Source: Codonopsis lanceolata
Taxonomy: Eukaryota > Streptophyta > Magnoliopsida > Asterales > Campanulaceae
Reading direction: 5' to 3'
Assembly (NCBI GenBank): GCA_013146195.2
Contig: CM028383.1
Location: 14,841,642-14,905,641, forward strand
DNA length: 64,000 bases
Made by a program: the position numbers and the translations under genes. Positions 11,782 to 24,100 of this stretch are shown here, piece by piece; the first letter of the stretch is position 1, and each line of letters starts with the position of its first letter. The notes beneath the pieces are model-generated. The model was not told where the DNA came from and did no database searches. It saw only the letters and a list, made by a program, of their open reading frames with translations.

Positions 11782-14700
11782 CTATGGCTTTGAAGGGGTC
11801 GGAGACGTTGGAGGCCTGAAATCCGCGTACTGCAGCCAAAGACAGAATTTCTTTAGTATATGGTAGATGTAGTTTTAAGCAGCCAACTACAAACCCAAAA
11901 ACACTATTGAGTTTTTTCTTATTTTTTTCTTTTAATAGAGAATTTGTTATCCAAGGGAATGTTTAAGCCACAAATATCATTCAGTAAGCTTATCATCAGA
12001 ATTTAGTTCAAATATTACTTCACTTAAAAAGGAAACATATTTAAGATTTTCAAAGAGTCTTAAGAAGCCCCTCTTAAGCCAAGTTCTGTTTCGAGCCCAC
12101 TTGCAGAAAAACGTAAATACTGAATGCATTGAAGTGTTATGAGTGCAACCGTTACTGCACAGAAACGATAATGTACAACACTTGTATGCTTAATGTTATC
12201 TGTATAAGTATATATAACATTTTCCTTTGTTTATCATCCAGTATACTTATAATAGCATAAATGTGCTTTCAAATACTTGCCAAACTATGCTCGGTGCAAT
12301 ATTCTGAGAAGTTAATATCTCAGGAGATCTGAAATATTTGACCGCAAACCACTGGGAAATCCCCCTAGTTCTTGGAGAGGCGTAGTGAATTGTTTTAAAA
12401 AAATTGTGGATCGTTTCTCTTGGAAATTTTGTGATGGGACTACTGTGTCCTACTGGTTGACAGGTAATTGGAGAAAGAACTTGTATGCGATTTAATTGAC
12501 CATGATATTAACCATGAGGAAATTTTCCTTCCTACCAGTTAGCGATGTTACAAATCAGGACAACGAGTGGGATTTGAGTAAAATCAAAACCACGTTGCCT
12601 GGTGACATTATCAGCATGATTAAAGGATACCTATCCCTAGAAACACCTCTGTGCCTGATACCAGAATTTGAAATCTAAGTCCCAATGGGAAATTCACGTG
12701 CAAATCTGCCTTATAATTTTCTTGTGTGAATGGAAGATTAGTCCTCGATTTCCACGAATAAATGGGTTTGGATTAGAAGACTGAATTGTCCCCAAAAAAT
12801 ACTAACTTTCTTTTATCTGTGCATTAAGAACAGGATAATGTCGAATAAACTTCGGTTTGTTCGGTATACGATTGAGGATAGTGGCTGTGAAAGGTGTAAT
12901 GCCCACATATTCGTGCCCAAAAGCTAAGATGGTCTGGGATTGTTTCAATCCTAATTTCCAGAATTGTGATGAACTTCTCTATATCTGGCTTTAGAGGAAT
13001 TTGCTTAACACGGAAGAGGTGCATTTCCAGGGGCACAAAAAGTATTCCAGCATTATATTCATGGCTGTCCTTTGAAAGACAGAAATCAAGAAGTGATAGA
13101 ACACAAGGAGTTTTCTCTAGCTAGAACTAAAATGCAGATAAAAGGTTTCGTTTGTGATCTACTTGTGCTTTTTGGCAGGATGGCAGGAGAAAGGATAGAA
13201 GAAAAGAAAGATACCTCAAATGGAACCCTCCCCCAGCGACTTAAAATCATCACTGCTGCCAGTGTGGGAAACAGTGAGGAAAAAGCTGCCATTGAGGAGT
13301 GCTTAGAAATGATCATGGAAAATGAATCGTTGGTTTTAAAGGGAAGATTGGACAGCGTTCAATAAATATGGTGGAGCTTTGCGCTACAAGTGAAGGGTGA
13401 GCTTAGCCTGGGAAAGGAGATACCCTCAAGTTATCCTTGAGACAGATTCGGGGATTGCAGTCCAGTTAATTAAAGAGGCTGATGTGAAGACTCACCTAGC
13501 TGGAGTTCTCATTGAAGATTGTATGAGGCTTGTTCGAAAACCCTGGATTTGTAGGGTTAGACACATCCTTGGAGAAGGGAACAAGGTGGCAGACTTGCTT
13601 GCTAACCCTGGTCGAAATAGGGAAGTCTAAGTTGATCACCCCCACTCCCCCAGCTGAAATTCCCTTTCTTCTGAGGGAGGACATAGGTCATGTTGTTCAT
13701 GCTAGGCCGTAGTGTGTTTGTTCGTCCATTTTACCAAACAAAAAAAATAAAATAAAAAAGAGCAAACTTACCCTAGGATATGGTGAAAGTGGCTGTGATA
13801 GTTGTGGGATAGAATCTGCTTTCACGTCTGTTTTGGGGGCTGAGTTGACTTCTGCAGGAACTGGTAGAACCTTGCTTGTCACGGTTGTCGGAAGAAGTGC
13901 TTTCCCGATTTGCTGATGTCAACACACCAAAAGACCCAAAAATATATTAGAATCATGGACCTCAAATGGTGAGCTTATTTTCCAAATCGGAAGTAGAAAT
14001 AAAAACATGCTAAGGCTCTGTTTGTTTCCAAGAACATGCTTTGTGGAAATGAATTCCTAATTTCAGGGTATTTGGTAGTTTTAGAAACATGATTCAAGTG
14101 AAGAATACTCTAAAAATCAAAGGAAAATCATTCTCTCAAGGAAAACAATTATGGATTTGAGCCCCACAAGTCCTCCAGAGAATAAAGCTCTGTTCACTTT
14201 TTTTGTCTCTACTTACCTCTATCGGAAATTATGTTTGTCCATTTGTTTCAATGAAAATAATTTGTGCAAACCCTTTATGGGAATACATAAGAAAGTGACG
14301 TACTTTTCAAGGAATGACATCCGAAATCATTTTCTACAAGTTAATTTTGTGCAACAAACGGAGCCTTGGTCCTTAGGAAAACAATGAAGACTAAAAGTTC
14401 TAAAATTCGGTAAAGCACTTATAGGTCAAGTACTTCGGTGCTATGTTGCATGTAAATTGTAAAGGAAGGGGAAGGGGCCAGGAATGTATATAGAATTGCC
14501 AACAATCAAACCAACATTGCAAAAAGCATTCCAAGACAGTGTTAAATACCTTTATATCATCTACAAGCTCATTGGGAGCAAACTTAGTGTTCACGAACTC
14601 ATCAACTTGTTTCAGTGTTTGCTTCCGATCCTGCCATGGAAAAAAGTAAAAAGGTGCAAATAGGTGCACGCGATTTCAACAACAGACACATCCAGACAAA

Positions 14701-17700
14701 ATCTAAAATGGGTTCCAGTCAACAATAACCTTTACGAAAGGCATTCTAATGGCTAATTCAAAATCAGAAATTGAGTAAAACTCCAGGACATAACACATAG
14801 AGACAATACTGAACCAATCATATGCAACTATCGGGCTGTTTAATATAAGAAGCTGGCTGGAGCTCAACCTGGGCTCAGCTCGTGTTGGATTTGAGACAAC
14901 TTCAAGGCTTGAGGTATAAACAAGCCAACTCATCTAGGCTTGATTAAGCTCAGTATCACAACATATATACAATTTGCGTATTATATGATTTCTGGTAGAT
15001 TTTTTACTAGGGCTCAAGTACACATCGTTTATAGCTCGTTTCATGAAGTAACCAAGTCGAGCTCAAAGAATTAGCTCAATTAAAAATAAAAGCGCCAAGC
15101 TCGAACCTCGGCTTGTTTACAGCCCCACAAGTATGATAGACGCCACAATATTTGGTCCTACTGTCCTGGTACAAATCTTGGGTTTCTCACTGCAAAACTC
15201 CAGACTAATCTAAGATTTCTGTTGTTTGACAGTAAAGGATTTTGAGGATACACTTCATAAAATGAGATAGCACTTTTCCAAAGCAATTTTAGAAATAGTG
15301 AAGGATACAAACATATAATGAAAACTACAAACCTCTGCAAACAGGAATTTCTTGCTGAAAAGTTGAATGATCGCAGCTGAACCCAAGAGCTCAAGTATTG
15401 TTTCAACCTGAAATAATATTCCAATTGTAAATAAACTACACCATCAGAAACACTTGAAGCAAGATTATTAGCAAAGACCTTAAAGCCCAACCTCTGTAAA
15501 TGCCAACAAACCTAATCCAGTAGCTGCAGCAACACCAAGAACAAACGTAATTGCCTCAGCGCTCTCCTGAATATTAATTCCAATTAGAACCTTTTCAGGA
15601 ATCAAATGAATATTGCAAATTTGCAATACTCAAGTATATATAAAATACATACTCCAAGTGCACCATCAATTGCATCCGTCAAGCCACTAAGATCGAAACT
15701 GAATGATTTCTTTGGTTGTATCCAAGGGAGACCACTACTCTGCAAACATTCGGATTTATCTTTAAGGTACAATTTACTAATATTTCAGGACACAGGTGAA
15801 ACTTCGAACAAAGAAACAGGTTACAGATTACGGGAAATGAAATTGGTAACAACCATCCATCCCCGTGGTCCTTCTGCACCATCTTTTACCGCATAAGCTG
15901 CTTTAAAGCCATTTACTGTGACCAATTCAGCCACTAGCTCGGAGTTCCCTTCGAACCTGGCTTCATCACAAATTCAAAAATTCCTTTTGTTAGTTTCCGT
16001 GAAAAAAACAAAAAAGACATCCCAGTCACCCTCAACTTCTAATAGACCCTATTGTCGAGTTACCAACTCATCTAAAATCAGTTTTGTCGAGTTACCAACT
16101 CATCTAAACTCTTAAACTGTTAAAGGTGGATACAATAATGTATACCAAGCTTATTGCCCCCCCTCTTGTTACCTACTCACAAGTCACACGTGGAGAGATA
16201 AACAAAGATGCCTCACTGGGGGCATGAAAAATCAAACAATGCGCCAACATGTACACGCTTAATTCTGTAGGAAACATATGAAAGCGAGACTATTCGAACC
16301 CGAGAATTTTCCCAATTGGACTTCTAATACTTTTTAAAGCTGCCAACTCATCCAAAAGCTTAGGTTGTTGAAGAGAGGCCCTAGCAATGCATATCAAGCT
16401 TACACTAACTAATTTGGACAAGAAAGAGTTAAAGAATCCCCTTTGGGTTGTGAAGTAGAATATGTGTTAGGTGAAGATATGAAGTTAGAGCAGACTACTC
16501 ATATGGAACCCTTAGGCCAAAGAGTTCAAATTACACTCGTATAGTTAAAACCAATAAGAGCTCAAGCCTTCATAAACTGCTTATTTAAGACAAAATTATA
16601 CGTTCCATAAATTAAGTTGAATTGTTGCAAATGGATAATTGACCAGCATCCCATATTAAGGTCAAGCGATTGGTTATCTGAACTCTTCGAGAAGGAAAAA
16701 AAACATAATTGATTATATAAAACTTTGATCCACATATTTAGTAACATCAGGCTTTGAAACCCATAGAACCTCCACGTCTTAAAGATGGCATGATGATATG
16801 TTTAGTTGAGGAAAATGGTGCCGTTTCGTGCATTTTTACTCAAGATTGAATTCTTTGCAGCGACTTCAACGCAGGTATCGAATAGTTTTTTTCAATACCT
16901 TCACCATATGAAATTTCCTTTTGTTACTAAATGCAGGCATCAAATATATATGTTTTCTAGCTCAATGCTGCTTCAGATTCAAATAATAAGCAGAGATTTC
17001 TAGTCTCAATTTTCGGTCCTACTGAGCCATATGCCTACCAGTTTAACAACAGTCAATTGATAAGCATAAATCAGTACCCGTTCTGAATACTCAATAATAT
17101 TTATGCACATGATTCCTTCTATGTTTTCATAAAGTAAGAGAAGAAATGAGAAATAATCAGCAGCAGAATAGATAGCATTCGTGTTCCCCTCTTCCATGTC
17201 CTTGTGTTACACCAATTTGCTGTTCTGTTTAGAGAACTTTGAAATGTTTTCTAGCCATTTTTGTTCAATTGCTTCATTTTTCCATTTTGGAAACAGCAAC
17301 AAGAATATAAAGTAAGAGAATCGAAAAAAGCCCATATCGGCTTTAGAATACAGTCAAAACTCCAACCTAAAACCACTAGGTTCTAGGCAGAGTAGCTCCT
17401 CAAGTCATAAGTTAGTCTTTGTTTATCTATTTAGTAGATGTGGGATCTAATAATTAAGACAAGCTTAAAACTGGACAACTTTTTATCAAAAAGCATAGAC
17501 AGAACAAAAAATTAAATCTTTAGCCAATAGAAAATCTGGTTTATGGGCTTACTTGTCCAAAATGAACAATGTGGTATTCTCTGGTTCCTTAAACTTCAAA
17601 GCCAACTTCTTCAAGAATCCTGGCTTATCTTCCCCTTTATACACAACTGAGATGGGTTTCTTCTTTAAGCCCTTAATATCAGGTCTACCCACTCGCTTAA

Positions 17701-18214
17701 TATCCACTAATGCCCTTATATCAAGCAATTGAGCACTTGCATCCTCACCCAATTTAGCATAAGCGCTTTTTGCAGACTCAATTCCCCATCGCTTAGGCTT
17801 CCCACCTAGAAACTGAGACACAACTAGTGGCACCACCAATACGGCGGCGCCGCCGATTATAACCGCTGGATTCTCAACCCCAAAATTGATGACACTATCA
17901 AGAAAGCCACTAACATCAATGTCTAATGATGAGGAGTCAGAGGAAGTGACCGATTGTGTAAGTGCTTCTTCATAAGTTAATGCTTTGGCAAGCTCTGTGT
18001 TGAGAACAGAGGATAGAAGGACTAGACCACCGTGAAAACTTCTTGATGACAAAGAAATTTGAGGGTTTGTGTTGAAATTTGAAGAAAGTGAAATTTTGAG
18101 TGGCGAATTTGAATTTGTTGTGGTAGGGAGTGATAAGTGCTTCGTGGGTTCTGCTTTTCTATCAGAAAGAACAGAGATTGGTGTTAGAGCAACTGCATTA
18201 AGAAGGGCTTCCAT
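11782..18214 (-). CDS. TROL: TROL-type thylakoid rhodanese-like protein, chloroplastic (8 exons)
   Basis: TROL anchors ferredoxin-NADP+ reductase (FNR) at thylakoid membranes. Exons, in transcript order: 18214-17553, 15956-15854, 15739-15653, 15566-15492, 15407-15333, 14630-14550, 13912-13772, 11829-11782. All junctions are GT-AG and the phases agree, giving 423 residues. I see a chloroplast transit region (about 1-70), a membrane segment (about 115-136) and a rhodanese domain (about 150-255) whose loop KFEGNSEL has no catalytic Cys. A second membrane segment follows (about 288-306), then DRKQTLKQVDEF (335-346) and a Pro-rich tail ending PLSPY...RPPTSPTPSKP, the FNR-binding motif shared with Tic62. 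The match to Arabidopsis TROL runs end to end. Intron 7 (11830-13771) holds an antisense LINE tail, and introns 5 and 6 hold MITEs. An AATAAA lies about 16 bp past the stop. Confidence 0.95.
12335..13760 (+). mobile_element. 5'-truncated L1-type LINE 3' end with RNase H
   Basis: Read on the plus strand, 12350-12480 gives PSSWRGVVNCFKKI and RFSWKFCDGTTVSYW, a typical plant LINE ORF2 region after the reverse transcriptase. At 13397-13630 there is an RNase H-like stretch (LAWERRYPQVILETDS, then HILGEGNKVADLLA). The frame is broken between these parts, so the copy is dead. A poly(A)-rich tail (13738-13760) ends it. It sits antisense in TROL intron 7. I could not identify a target duplication. Confidence 0.85.
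14012..14366. mobile_element. Tourist/PIF-like MITE in TROL intron 6
   Basis: The ends AGGCTCTGTTTGTTTCCAAG and TTTGTGCAACAAACGGAGCCT are imperfect inverted repeats of the GGCTC(T/C)GTTTGTT kind. The element lies wholly within intron 6 (13913-14549), and no ORF belongs to it. The target duplication is not clear, so the superfamily is tentative. Confidence 0.6.
14833..15125. mobile_element. hAT-like MITE relic in TROL intron 5
   Basis: Left end TCGGGCTGTTTAATA and right end CGGCTTGTTTACAGCCC (inverse GGGCTGTAAACAAGCCG) enclose many GAGCTCAA / AGCTCG words. This is the usual design of plant hAT MITEs with a GGGCTGTAAAC terminus. The left end is decayed. A relic with similar words lies at 61270-61670. 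Confidence 0.6.
16055..16400. repeat. Two diverged copies of a retroelement-like segment in TROL intron 1
   Basis: GAGTTACCAACTCATCTAAA is present twice in tandem (16055 and 16088). The block from 16088 (CCAACTCATC, ...AGCTTATTG) recurs diverged at 16340 (GCCAACTCATCCAAAAGCTT, then GCATATCAAGCTTAC). The words resemble LTR ends seen widely in plants. The element class is not certain. Confidence 0.4.
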
Positions 18215-19558
18215 TGCATAACTTCTTGATTAAGCACTTCACCAAAATATTGATTAAAGAGACTTAATCAACATGAGAAGTAGATTGAATTATGACAGAT
18301 TTTTGGGTTTTCCTTGGAAGGCTTGGATGGTGGCTTCACGTTGGGTGTGCAAATTGGTTGGGGCTGATCTGAGTGGGTGGGGGGGCGAGGTGCTGAGGTG
18401 GCAATGGAAGATGATAAATTATCCAGTTATTAAGTGCCATGTGGCAAGTGAAGATGAACGGGTTGATAATCATGTTTGGCTGTGACCTGTGGGTGATCTT
18501 TTGTGAGTACTGCATGAATGGGTGGTTGAAAAATCTTTGAGAGAAGTTCTTGGAGACTTCTAGTGAAGTGCATGTACCGCTATATTTCTCCAGTACAGTT
18601 AGTAGTACATGTCATAAGCTAGTTTAGCTCATTTTCATGAAGGGGAAAATCTTTGTAGATGTTGTACTGCATTTAGTAACATAGAGAACATATTTAATGA
18701 TTTCAAGCACTATGACATATAACATCAACACGTTTCTGTTAAAAGGACCTCATTTTTTAAATCACTTTGTCATTATAGTATATTATTGTTGGTCACAGTG
18801 TATTATGTAAACATGTTACATGTTGCTCTAGAACCATTGAATTTTTTCTAATGTTTATTAATTGAGATTACTGGTTGATTAAGTAGATAGGGTTTAGAGT
18901 ATGTCTACTATAAGATTGTTTTACGGATCTTAATTTGTAAAACTGAGCATACTCTCTCACAGCCCAGCTCACAAACACACGATGAGTCAGATAAAGGGGG
19001 TATATCTTACATAAAATACTTATAAGACCGTCCTTTTAAAAATTTTACCTAAGGCTAGACACATTGCTAGTTTGCTACTCATGAGAAGGAGAGGGATTTA
19101 GGGGTTTAGAAAGTCTACTTAAATTGTGCATGCCTAAACAATCACAATGAGGTGGATAGAGGTTTACTATCACTTTTGCAAAAGAAAAAATAGACCGTAA
19201 GAACTCGATCAGAATAAAGACCGTAAGAACTCGACCAAAATAGAAGTATTTGTCAGTATTTTTCTCATTGAATGTGTTAAATGAAAACAACTATTTAGAT
19301 GTTAGGGATGAATTCTTAGTTCTAGTGATTCACCGTTTGAATGCTTCTTATTCAACGGGTAATGGATGATTGAAGTACTTGATTTGTTCATTTGAGAAAG
19401 ACTCTCAAATCTCAAATTGTTATTAGGATGAGATTATCAAGATTTCTGAGATTTACTTCCCGAAAAATCAAATAGTGAAAGTCCAGGTTTGAATTCCGAA
19501 TGCTTGCTTTAAATTTGGCAATGTCAATTGGACACAACCTATAGCAAACCTAACAAGT
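18215..19558. other. Intergenic region 5' of TROL
   Basis: The promoter and 5' leader of TROL should lie in the first few hundred bases. A palindrome TGCCATGTGGCA (E-box-like CATGTG core) is at about 18431-18442. I see no TATA box I would commit to. A 27-bp direct repeat (AGACCGTAAGAACTCGA...) is present twice at 19191-19245. No gene is seen. Confidence 0.35.
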
Positions 19559-19762
19559 GCTCCCCCACTTCCATAATTATAGTCATGTTTGGTCCCGTGT
19601 ATTTTTTTTTTTTAAAGTAATTAATTATCTTATAAATATTGATGTAATGTGTAGTTTTTTTTTTTTAATGTCTTTGTGCATGTGATCATAATAAAAGTAA
19701 GAAGAAAAAATAAGAGTAAAATGATAAAAAAAATATAATAATTATTTAGGAACGGCGAAAGT
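19559..19762. mobile_element. Stowaway-type MITE relic
   Basis: Left end CTCCCCCACTTCCATAATTATAG and right end TTATTTAGGAACGGCGAAAGTAG keep the outline of the CTCCCTCCGTCCC...GGGACGGAGGGAG family found at 2748. The interior retains ATAATAAAAGTAAGAAG and poly-T tracts. It is decayed and shortened. Confidence 0.5.
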
Positions 19763-20221
19763 AGCGTTACGCAAACTGAATAGCTCAGTTTTTGGCTCAA
19801 ATAGTTTTGTCATTTCAAAATCTTATTCACCAAGTACTCGATCGATTTTTCTTTGGGAATGGCTTGATCATGTCCGACTATTTAGTTCGTGAACAATTCG
19901 ATAATTTTAATGTACATTTAATCCATAAATAGTACTCGTATTGACATAATGTATTTTTGTAATGGTTTCAATGTATGAAATAGGTGGTTGTATCTTTGTA
20001 ATGTCAAGGGTATAATTAGTGGGTCAAACTCAACATTCACCACTAAACATATTTAAAGTTTTGTGGGGAATTTGCGGACCGGTCCCCTTTTATAAGTTTT
20101 TTACATCTTAAGTACCCTAAGTATTTTTTTTAATTGGAAAAGATACACTTGTGGGCGAAAAAGATGACTGTAATTAATTAGTTGGATGTGCGCTAAGAAT
20201 CAAGTATCACTTACCCAATGC

Positions 20222-20372
20222 ATCGATGCATCAATTTGTCAATCGTGATGCATCAATTTGTTCTTGTGATACATCAATATGAATCATGATGCCCAGATTG
20301 GATTTGTGATACAGGGAATTGGATTCTCGATGTACAAATTGGATTCACGATGAAGAAATTGGATTTGATTTG
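20222..20372. repeat. Minisatellite of about 20-22 bp, seven units
   Basis: Units begin with (C)GATGCATCAATTTGT or GATACATCAAT and change stepwise to CGATGTACAAATTGGATT. Seven successive units of 20-22 bp can be laid out from GATGCATCAATTTGTCAATC onward. The nearby short ORF at 20319 falls partly on it and is not a gene. The rest of 19763-20700 shows nothing else. Confidence 0.7.
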
Positions 20373-20706
20373 TACATCGAACTAATAGTTTGTGTGCGCG
20401 TGTTCAGTAGTCTTAATAACACGAACTTTCCAAATCATCACCAACTTAATAATCTAACGACTCTAACACTAGAGCTCGTAATATCATTTGCTTTTTTTTT
20501 TAATTATTAAAAAACATGATTGATTGGAGCGATTAAAAACTTTTGATGTAACCAAACCGAATTTCACCCAAGTTTGAAATAGGTAGCAGCTCAAAGTTCG
20601 ACTTAAAAGGGTCATGGACACGAACCGTGGAACACCCTACTAAGTACTAACAGGTTGAAACAAGTCCAAATTGTTTTATTCATATCGCGCTGAAATGCAA
20701 GCAACA

Positions 20707-20779
20707 GCCCGTCTAGCTCAGTTGGTAGAGCGCAAGGCTCTTAACCTTGTGGTCGTGGGTTCGAGCCCCACGGTGGGCG
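20707..20779 (+). tRNA. tRNA-Lys (CTT)
   Basis: A 73-nt cloverleaf with acceptor stem GCCCGTC/GGTGGGC (two G-U pairs), D arm GCTC...GAGC, anticodon stem CAAGG/CCTTG with loop CTCTTAA (anticodon CTT), and T arm GTGGG-TTCGAGC-CCCAC. A box and B box (GGTTCGAGCC) are intact. A CAA just upstream and a T-run soon downstream fit Pol III transcription of plant tRNA genes. Confidence 0.97.
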
Positions 20780-20898
20780 TTAATATCTTTTTCTTTTCTT
20801 TTTATCTCTACATCGCGTAAACAGACAGCCAGAAAACTTTATCAAATTATCCCAATTTACTGGTATTCAATTCCCTACAGGAAGAACCTATACCAAAG

Positions 20899-20971
20899 GC
20901 CCGTCTAGCTCAGTTGGTAGAGCGCAAGGCTCTTAACCTTGTGGTCGTGGGTTCGAGCCCCACGGTGGGCG
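20899..20971 (+). tRNA. tRNA-Lys (CTT), second copy
   Basis: Identical over all 73 nt to the copy at 20707 and placed 192 bp downstream on the same strand. The flanks differ, so either the duplication is old with the tRNA body held constant, or only the body is conserved. A CCAAA lies just upstream and a long T-run at about 20989-20997 serves as terminator. Confidence 0.97.
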
Positions 20972-21157
20972 ACTGTTCGGATCTTACATTTTTTTTTACT
21001 GATAAAGAGAGAGTTATCCTTTCTTTAACGACATTCTACATCACATGAACAACTAACTGAAACATTTTACAAAATTCTATTCTTTCACAACAAAAAACCT
21101 AACTTCAACATTTGGTACATAGAAGCTTCCCTGAAGCAAGAACAAAATCTTTTTTAA

Positions 21158-24100
21158 CTAGAGTACATCAAAAAAGTAATCCAAACCTTGCCCGATTTCC
21201 CAAATAGAAATGCCAGCACCCCACGAGCTAGCTTCCTCAAGCCGTGTTGCAATTGACATAAGTGAAGGATAGAACACCACATGCTTCACATTTTGACTAT
21301 CGGTGTACAAAAAGAAATGCTCTTCACTGTTCTTCTCCCACTGCAGTAGTGGCTTGTGCTGTTCCAACAAAGACAGGTACTCCCTTCCAATTATAGGACC
21401 ACCACCACCTAGACCTGCGATTCACAATCCTTTGTTAAACAAGAACAACTTCACAATCCTTTGTTAAACAAGAACAACTTCACAATCTTTTGTACAAATT
21501 CCAAATTCTCATTTCATTTCTCACTAATGAAATGGCACTAGTGGGACCTGCGTTTTAACCCAGTATGATAATTGACATAGACTTGGCCCGCTTGGGTATG
21601 ACTAAGTAGTGATTTACTGACATGACGGGCATTGGAAACTTTTGGTAAAAAATTGGTTCCACTAACGTTCAAATCTGCATTTCCGCTGGTGGAGATAGAT
21701 GGTAATCGGGATTTTGGAAATTTAGAAAACCAAATCCAAAGTACGCATGTCAATTTGCAGAAAGTATAGTACGTCTGGAGACTTGTTAAAAACGAAGAAA
21801 GTACGCGATTCAAATAGGACTTTTTTCCTATCATAAACTAAAAAATATGGCCTTTGACTGTCAAAATTACACCCTAATCAATTGAACATTTCCAAATTCC
21901 CATTTTGTTTCTCACTATTTTGTCAGCAAAACCAAGTTCTGTGAGACAATCCCTGCAATTTGGCCAATGCCCAGAGAGTCTACGTTTAAAAGTCATTTTT
22001 AAGAATTAAAATAATTTTCCGTAAATACCCTTAAATATAAGAAATGAAATACTTTTCTTTTTTTGAGTGTAATGTAAAATGGGTAAATTTGGAAACTCAA
22101 ATATGCTAGCTGAATTTTCCAAAGAGGGCTCTTCATGTGGAACATCATAAAATAGAAACTAGGAATCTTCGAATGGAACAGAAAAAGTATTTAACTTCAT
22201 TAAAGTCAGCATCAAGAAATCAAGTGATCAATATAAATCACAGGGCATGTACCTCCCGAAAGGACAAAATCGTTCCCATAGTAATTGATGCCAACAAATA
22301 TCTTCTGCGCCAACTTTTGAGCACCACCATTCTTGGAGCCAAGGAGCATGTGCATGATGGTGTGGACCCACTTCAGGGGTGCATTCGGACCCGGTTTCTG
22401 GGGGCTTGAGAAGTCATAAGTCATGAGAGAGTACCCATCTACAGCATCACTCAAGCTGCGAAGATCTTCAGGCCCAAAATCATGCTCATGGAGCTTCTCT
22501 GAACGTGGTGGACCTATGACATATACCAGCTGCAGACTTTGTTCTTTATTCCTCTCTAACATCACGGAATGCATCGATTGTCCCAATTGTTTTACAAACT
22601 GCAGTGCCTAGTCTTGCAAAACATAACAAATTCCTTTAAATATTGAAGGAAGAACAGTAATCACAAAAGTAAAGAAATACAAATGCAGAGATAATGTTAA
22701 CCCAGAAATCACTAGGCAAGCTTTGTACCAAGCAGACACAACATAATGAAGTTTTAAAAATTTCATAACAAAAAGTCGAAGCCAAATGCACCGTTTGAGC
22801 ACTTATTGAGCTAATTTATGGCATTAACTCAAATAAACAGTATTCCTACTTTTGGAAAAGAAGCACTAGAGTGCAAGGTCTACATTAAAACGTCAGAATC
22901 TGCAGGTTTGACCGCTCCAGCCATGAAATTTCAAGTCACATGCTTTTGTTCAGTTATATATAAGTTATGACTGATGGATATCCGTAGCATCATTCAAGTA
23001 AATAAAGATTGAGATCGCAGAAACACAAGGGTTAAGTAATCTATGCAATTAATTAAATTATAAAATATTGTCCACTTCTGGAAACAAAGCAATGAAGTGC
23101 AAGTTCTACACTTAAACTTGAGATTGTACAGGTTTGATCGCCCCATAAATGACAAAAATTTATGACATACACCTTAATATATTTCTTTTGGAAAGAAAAA
23201 AGATAGAGGATAGATATCATCAAATAAGTTCATAAAATACTAAACCAATGCATGAGATTACATGTTCCTCATGACCTGACAACAGATGCATCACGACAGA
23301 TTAGCACGAGTCAAGAAGAAATATATAGAAAAATGTCAACTTCTGTTGCTTATAACTCTAGTTGATTATCTTATAGCTATAACTACTACAAATTAATTTG
23401 AACTTTGTCCAGATCAGCTAAATGATCCTTTTTCACCATTAAGTTTTCTTTATCATTTTTCCCCAAAAACATGGTACAATATATCTATATCACAAAGTAA
23501 TCGTCCTTTTAAATGGGTGAATCTCAAACCAACTTTTTGGATTTCTTTAAAGTCCATTACTCCATAAAATTCTCATAACAAATCAAAAAATATTTAATCA
23601 AAGTAATTTTCGGTTTTTCAATATTTAATAAACTTCCACCGGTTTCTATTTGAATTCCTACAATTAAGTAAAGACACACACTTCTATTCTCATGAAGGGG
23701 GGTTACAAAGAAAAAGGAAAAGCGATGTAGAATTTACTTGTTTACCATATTCCGCATTTCTGCATCATGCAATATACCATAAGCTGCCCACCTTGACCAA
23801 GATTCTAGTACAATACCATCATAAACCATTTCCCTACAATGAAACAAAGAGCCATCAACATGTAAAAAAATGGTCCTGTGGACTTCCACAGTACATATAT
23901 GATTATTTCACATGGAACCCAATGACTGATGGGAAGAAAACAACGGAAAAGAAAATAAGATCTAAACATCAGAACCTCTAGATATAAATAGCTGACGTTT
24001 AGCAGTAAGCTAAGTCTCATAACATCGTGGATAGAATTCCTGAAAGGAAATATCCAGCAGAAACACGAGAGAAGCTTACTTGCATTCCTTTATAATAAGG

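Noticed and set aside
13072..13630. Two plus-strand ORFs as a plant gene
   Set aside because: They carry LINE RNase H-type words and sit in a truncated LINE ending in poly(A) inside TROL intron 7.
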